Shown piece after piece: positions 60,998 to 64,000 of a stretch of DNA of 64,000 nucleotides. The notes beneath the pieces were generated by a model. That model did no database searches and was not told the DNA's origin. It was given only the letters and a program-made list of their open reading frames with translations. How positions within the stretch are numbered: position 1 is the stretch's first letter; each line of letters starts with the position of its first letter. The stretch spans positions 1-64,000 of the forward strand of contig JANQOB010000010.1 of the NCBI GenBank assembly GCA_028279275.1, read 5' to 3'. Position numbers and translations under genes: made by a program. This DNA comes from Gammaproteobacteria bacterium (GTDB lineage: Bacteria > Pseudomonadota > Gammaproteobacteria > UBA4575).

Positions 60998-62260
60998 ATG
61001 AACAAACCTAATGCATACACCCAGCAAACAGGACATCATGCCAATTTAAAATTACTTATATGGTTACGTGCTGTTGCGATTGCTGGACAATTTACTGCAG
61101 TCGTTATTGCAAAATATTATCTTGGAATAACATTACAAACAGGTGTGTTGTATACATGGATTGGGATTTATGCGTTTATCAACCTATTAACCATCTCGCG
61201 CTTCTATACCAAAATTGAAATTCACAAGTGGGAATTTTTTACTCATTTAATAGTTGACATCATTATTCTGACTATTTTATTAAAATATTCAGAAGGGGGT
61301 GCGAATCCATTTGTTTCCCTATATTTAATTCCTCTAACTATTTCTGCAATAACGCTTCCAGCAATTTTTACTTGGACGTTAGCTGTTATCACGATTTGTT
61401 GTTACAGCCTACTTGTGTGGGTCTTTAGCCCAATGACTGGGCATAGTTTTCATGCGAACCATTTTGACGTTCATGTTATAGGCATGTGGCTGGGTTTTGT
61501 GATCAGTGCCGTTCTCGTTGCGTTTTTTGTGGTTAGAATGGGAAGAATAATTCAACAACAACAAAAAAAACTTGCGGAACAAAAATCACAACAATTACAA
61601 AATGAGCAATTTGTAAAACTAGGAACGCTAGCCGCCAGTACTGCTCATGAGCTAGGTACACCGCTGGGTACTATGCAGCTGGCTGTAGAGGAATTACAAA
61701 ACAATCCAAAAGATAGTACACAACAATTACATGTAATAAATGATCAAATAAAACGTTGTAAAGAAGCGTTATCTGTACTATCTGCTTCGGTAGGTGCACC
61801 TCCACTCGAGAGTGGCCAACCTATGAAGGTTAGAAACTTTATTGATGATGTCTTCAAAGATTGGCAACAGTCTCGTCCAGCCATCAATATTGAAACAAAT
61901 TGGATCTCTGATACTTCTGGTCCAGAAATCATTGCAGAGAGATCGCTCAAACAAGCTATCAAAAATATCTTAGACAATGCTGCAGATGTTTCACCTGAGT
62001 ATGTTTTATGTGAAGCTTCACTAAATCAAGATGAGTTGATACTTAAGGTATCAGATCATGGGCCAGGCATCACAATTGAAAAAAATGAGAAAATTGGTCA
62101 GCAACCTGTATCTAGCAAAGCTAAAGGAATGGGACTTGGATTATTTTTGTCACACGGAATTATTAAGCGTTTTGGTGGGAATGTTTCACTAAAGAATATT
62201 AGAGAAGGTGGGTTACAAACTACTATTTCTTTACCAATTCATACACTTGCTATTTCATGA
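60998..62260 (+). CDS. regB: Sensor histidine kinase, RegB/PrrB/RoxS family
   Basis: 420 residues. Six membrane helices occupy roughly 20-180. SEGGANPFVSLYLIPL (98-113) is a variant of the GGxxNPF quinone-binding motif. The phosphoacceptor His217 is in STAHELGTPLGTM, and a Cys at 254 (IKRCKEAL) lies where RegB has its redox-active cysteine. The catalytic domain has NILDNAADVS, DHGPGI and GMGLGLFLSHGII. It should respond to the quinone pool or redox state. The stop overlaps the regulator start (ATGA). Confidence 0.9.
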   Translation: MNKPNAYTQQTGHHANLKLLIWLRAVAIAGQFTAVVIAKYYLGITLQTGVLYTWIGIYAFINLLTISRFYTKIEIHKWEFFTHLIVDIIILTILLKYSEGGANPFVSLYLIPLTISAITLPAIFTWTLAVITICCYSLLVWVFSPMTGHSFHANHFDVHVIGMWLGFVISAVLVAFFVVRMGRIIQQQQKKLAEQKSQQLQNEQFVKLGTLAASTAHELGTPLGTMQLAVEELQNNPKDSTQQLHVINDQIKRCKEALSVLSASVGAPPLESGQPMKVRNFIDDVFKDWQQSRPAINIETNWISDTSGPEIIAERSLKQAIKNILDNAADVSPEYVLCEASLNQDELILKVSDHGPGITIEKNEKIGQQPVSSKAKGMGLGLFLSHGIIKRFGGNVSLKNIREGGLQTTISLPIHTLAIS

Positions 62261-62787
62261 ATAATAATTTACTCATTGTTGAAGATGATGAAGCTTTTTC
62301 GTGCGCCCTCGGCAATGCATTAGAAAAAAAAGGTTTCAATGTATATAGCTCAAGCACATTAAGCAAAGCAATTCAAGCAGCGAACACGCACTCACCAAGT
62401 TTTGCTGTAATAGATTTAAAATTAGGAAATGAATCAGGATTGCAGATTATCCCAGCATTAAAAGCGCTAAACTCAAAAATCAAAATAATCGTGCTTACTG
62501 GATATGCAAGTATTGCTACCGCAGTAGAAGCAATTAAACTTGGTGCGATGCAGTATTTAACTAAACCAACAAGTAGCGAAGAAATTTATCAAGCGTTTTT
62601 TAGAACAGATGGAGACGCTGAGCAAAATCTTGCTTCCAATCCAATGTCGTTAAGGCGTCTTGAATGGGAGCATATTCAAAAAGTACTAATAGAAAATGAC
62701 GGAAATTTATCTGCAACAGCTCGAGCTTTGGGTATGCATCGACGAACTTTGCAGCGCAAATTAAACAAGAATCCTGCAAAAGACTAA
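62257..62787 (+). CDS. regA: Response regulator, RegA/PrrA/RoxR family
   Basis: 176 residues. The receiver domain has acidic residues 9-11 (VEDDE), phospho-Asp53 in VIDLKLGNESGL, Thr in VLTGYASI and Lys in LTKP. The C-terminal ~45 residues form a Fis-type helix-turn-helix (NLSATARALGMHRRTLQRKL) characteristic of RegA. These regulators control respiration, carbon or nitrogen metabolism genes in response to redox. It overlaps regB by four bases. Confidence 0.93.
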   Translation: MNNNLLIVEDDEAFSCALGNALEKKGFNVYSSSTLSKAIQAANTHSPSFAVIDLKLGNESGLQIIPALKALNSKIKIIVLTGYASIATAVEAIKLGAMQYLTKPTSSEEIYQAFFRTDGDAEQNLASNPMSLRRLEWEHIQKVLIENDGNLSATARALGMHRRTLQRKLNKNPAKD

Positions 62788-62925
62788 ATGACCACGATTG
62801 GTCGAAAGCGGACATCACTAAAGGGAAACAGGTTGGAATCAATGTCATATACGCGCACAATATACGTTAAAGGTTTAAAGCTAGAATTTAATATTTAATT
62901 TATTCTTAACGTAAAGGATGGCGAT

Positions 62926-63366
62926 ATGTCTTCTAAAGCAGCGGCTTTATTAATTGGTGGATTTTTACCTGCATTTATTTATGGTGGATCAGCAATTTTT
63001 CAAAAGTTCAGCACAAATATAGGTATAAGTATTTCAACTTATCTTGTTGCAGTTGGATTAGGAGTTGCAATTGCAGGATTGGGTTTTTATTTTTTTGACA
63101 ATCAAGTGCCTTTTTCAATTAAAGCAAGTTCATTTGCAAGTTTATTTGGTTTGACTTGGGGAATCGCAAGCGGATTGGTAGCGTACTCACTGCTTCATTT
63201 TAGCATCCCGATATCTCAGTTAGTTCCCTTATACAATATGAATACATTGATTGCTGTATTACTCGCGTTAGTAATATTTAGTGAATGGAAAGATTTGCAC
63301 ACAATAAAGTTGTTAGCAGGTAGTGTGCTAATTGTAATTGGTGCTATTTTTGTAGCGAATGCATGA
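62926..63366 (+). CDS. Single-domain EamA/DMT-type membrane protein
   Basis: 146 residues and about five membrane helices (near 5-20, 32-52, 67-90, 95-115, 122-143). Typical EamA transporters have ten helices in two repeats; this is one repeat, as in some small multidrug-resistance-like members that work as dimers. SWKAS-like PIS-QLVPLYNMNTLIAVLLAL and the final GSVLIVIGAIFVA are DMT-like. Substrate unknown. It lies 138 bases after regA with a Shine-Dalgarno (AAGGA) before the ATG. Confidence 0.78.
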   Translation: MSSKAAALLIGGFLPAFIYGGSAIFQKFSTNIGISISTYLVAVGLGVAIAGLGFYFFDNQVPFSIKASSFASLFGLTWGIASGLVAYSLLHFSIPISQLVPLYNMNTLIAVLLALVIFSEWKDLHTIKLLAGSVLIVIGAIFVANA

Positions 63367-63683
63367 ACAAGCATATTCGCTAATCACCAAAGTGGACATT
63401 TTGAATTAATCGAACTTTGAATCAGAAGCAACATTCTAGCTGCAACTCTTATTCCCACTTCCATTTGCTCATTAATTAGCCGTTAGCTAGCTAGTTGATC
63501 CAAAATCAATGGCATCTTTTCAAACCTCAAAAAAATGAGTAAGAAATCATTTATCTTTAATTTACTTTTTATCAGTGAGATACCAAAATCATCTATAGTA
63601 AAATCTTAACAATAGTAAATTTAATTTTCCATTCATCAAGTTAGTGTAAAATAGTTTCTTAAAATAATTATTTAGGAGGAGCT
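63367..63683. other. Intergenic region with no recognised feature
   Basis: 317 bases, strongly AT-rich, without a convincing reading frame, repeat or strong hairpin. TAAAAT (63647-63652) may be the -10 of the following small gene, but no good -35 accompanies it. AGGAGGAGC just before 63684 is a very strong ribosome binding site. Confidence 0.6.
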
Positions 63684-63905
63684 ATGAAAAAATTAGTATT
63701 CACTGCGACTCTATTCATCACAATTATATTAATACCGTTTCTGGCGTTTCCTGACGGAGATAAGCATAAAGAAACAATCAAAAGTTCCGCACTCACTAAA
63801 GCTTCAGCTATTCCGAGTGAAGTGTATATAAATCCTCAAAATGGTACAGAAGCTGATAGGGAATATAACGACCATACTGAAATGGAATTTCGTGTGTGTG
63901 GTTAA
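63684..63905 (+). CDS. Small exported protein of unknown function
   Basis: 73 residues. A clear signal peptide (1-~22, KKLVFTATLFITIILIPFL) precedes a hydrophilic mature part of about 50 residues with one cysteine near the end (FRVCG). It has a near-perfect Shine-Dalgarno (AGGAGG) and a strong terminator 56 bases after the stop, so it is likely a real monocistronic gene with high translation. I recognise no family. Confidence 0.65.
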   Translation: MKKLVFTATLFITIILIPFLAFPDGDKHKETIKSSALTKASAIPSEVYINPQNGTEADREYNDHTEMEFRVCG

Positions 63906-63960
63906 CCAAATAATTTGGTAGAAGTTGCAGACGTAAAGATATCAATATACTAGATCATAC

Positions 63961-63990
63961 AAAGAAGCCCAATAATTAGTGGGCTTCTTT
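63961..63990 (+). terminator. Intrinsic terminator after the small exported protein gene
   Basis: AAAGAAGCCCA (63961-63971) pairs perfectly with TGGGCTTCTTT (63980-63990) around an 8-base loop. The descending arm ends in TTT, with more T residues four bases on. The symmetrical A/T ends could let it work in both directions. Confidence 0.8.
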
Positions 63991-64000
63991 GAAGTTTTCA

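Overview
The window is a 64 kb stretch of AT-rich chromosome from a gammaproteobacterium. The gene order decides this: thrS-infC-rpmI-rplT-pheST-ihfA-merR-tRNA-Pro, lepB-rnc-era-recO-pdxJ-acpS-cysM, dapE/dapD/dapC/glnD/map divergent from rpsB-tsf-pyrH-frr-uppS-cdsA-dxr-rseP-bamA-skp-fabZ-lpxA, rnhB-dnaE-accA-tilS-pyrG-kdsA-eno-ftsB-ispD-ispF, yoaA-tsaB, and valS-holC-pepA divergent from lptFG are standard blocks of that class. The species cannot be named from the sequence. Nearly all of the window is dense housekeeping sequence with short gaps and frequent stop/start overlaps.

Layout. 1-5605: translation block ending in tRNA-Pro(GGG). 5606-7294: the one clearly non-housekeeping, gene-poor region. 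It holds a solitary trypsin-like protease on the minus strand and several partial copies of the 3' end of tRNA-Pro, one of them split by a small hairpin-rich insert. lepA, which usually precedes lepB, is absent. 7295-13659: lepB to a PolB-like exonuclease. 13711-20772: minus-strand lysine/diaminopimelate genes, glnD and map. 20773-31836: rpsB to fabZ, covering ribosome, nucleotide, isoprenoid, phospholipid and outer-membrane assembly. 31846-36601: lipid A genes. lpxD is missing from its usual place, and lpxB lies in an inverted block with an oxidoreductase/aminotransferase pair that looks like GnnA/GnnB, which suggests a 2,3-diaminoglucose lipid A. 36627-51953: dnaE to tsaB, plus small proteins of unknown function. 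52005-59525: valS, holC, pepA and the LPS-export permeases. 59526-64000: a Met/His-rich outer-membrane protein, a RegB/RegA-type redox two-component system, a half-size EamA protein and a small secreted protein with its own terminator.

Points most worth a second look: ribosomal protein S2 carries a Lys-rich linker and a C-terminal helix-hairpin-helix domain; infC appears to start at AUC; the tRNA-Pro locus carries repeated scars of integration or excision; the lipid A locus is rearranged; a candidate RegA/PrrA box lies upstream of the outer-membrane protein next to regBA; and a DUF2007 gene is probably leaderless. No rRNA operon, CRISPR array or intact insertion sequence was found. Apart from the region after tRNA-Pro, nothing looks like a new multi-gene system.
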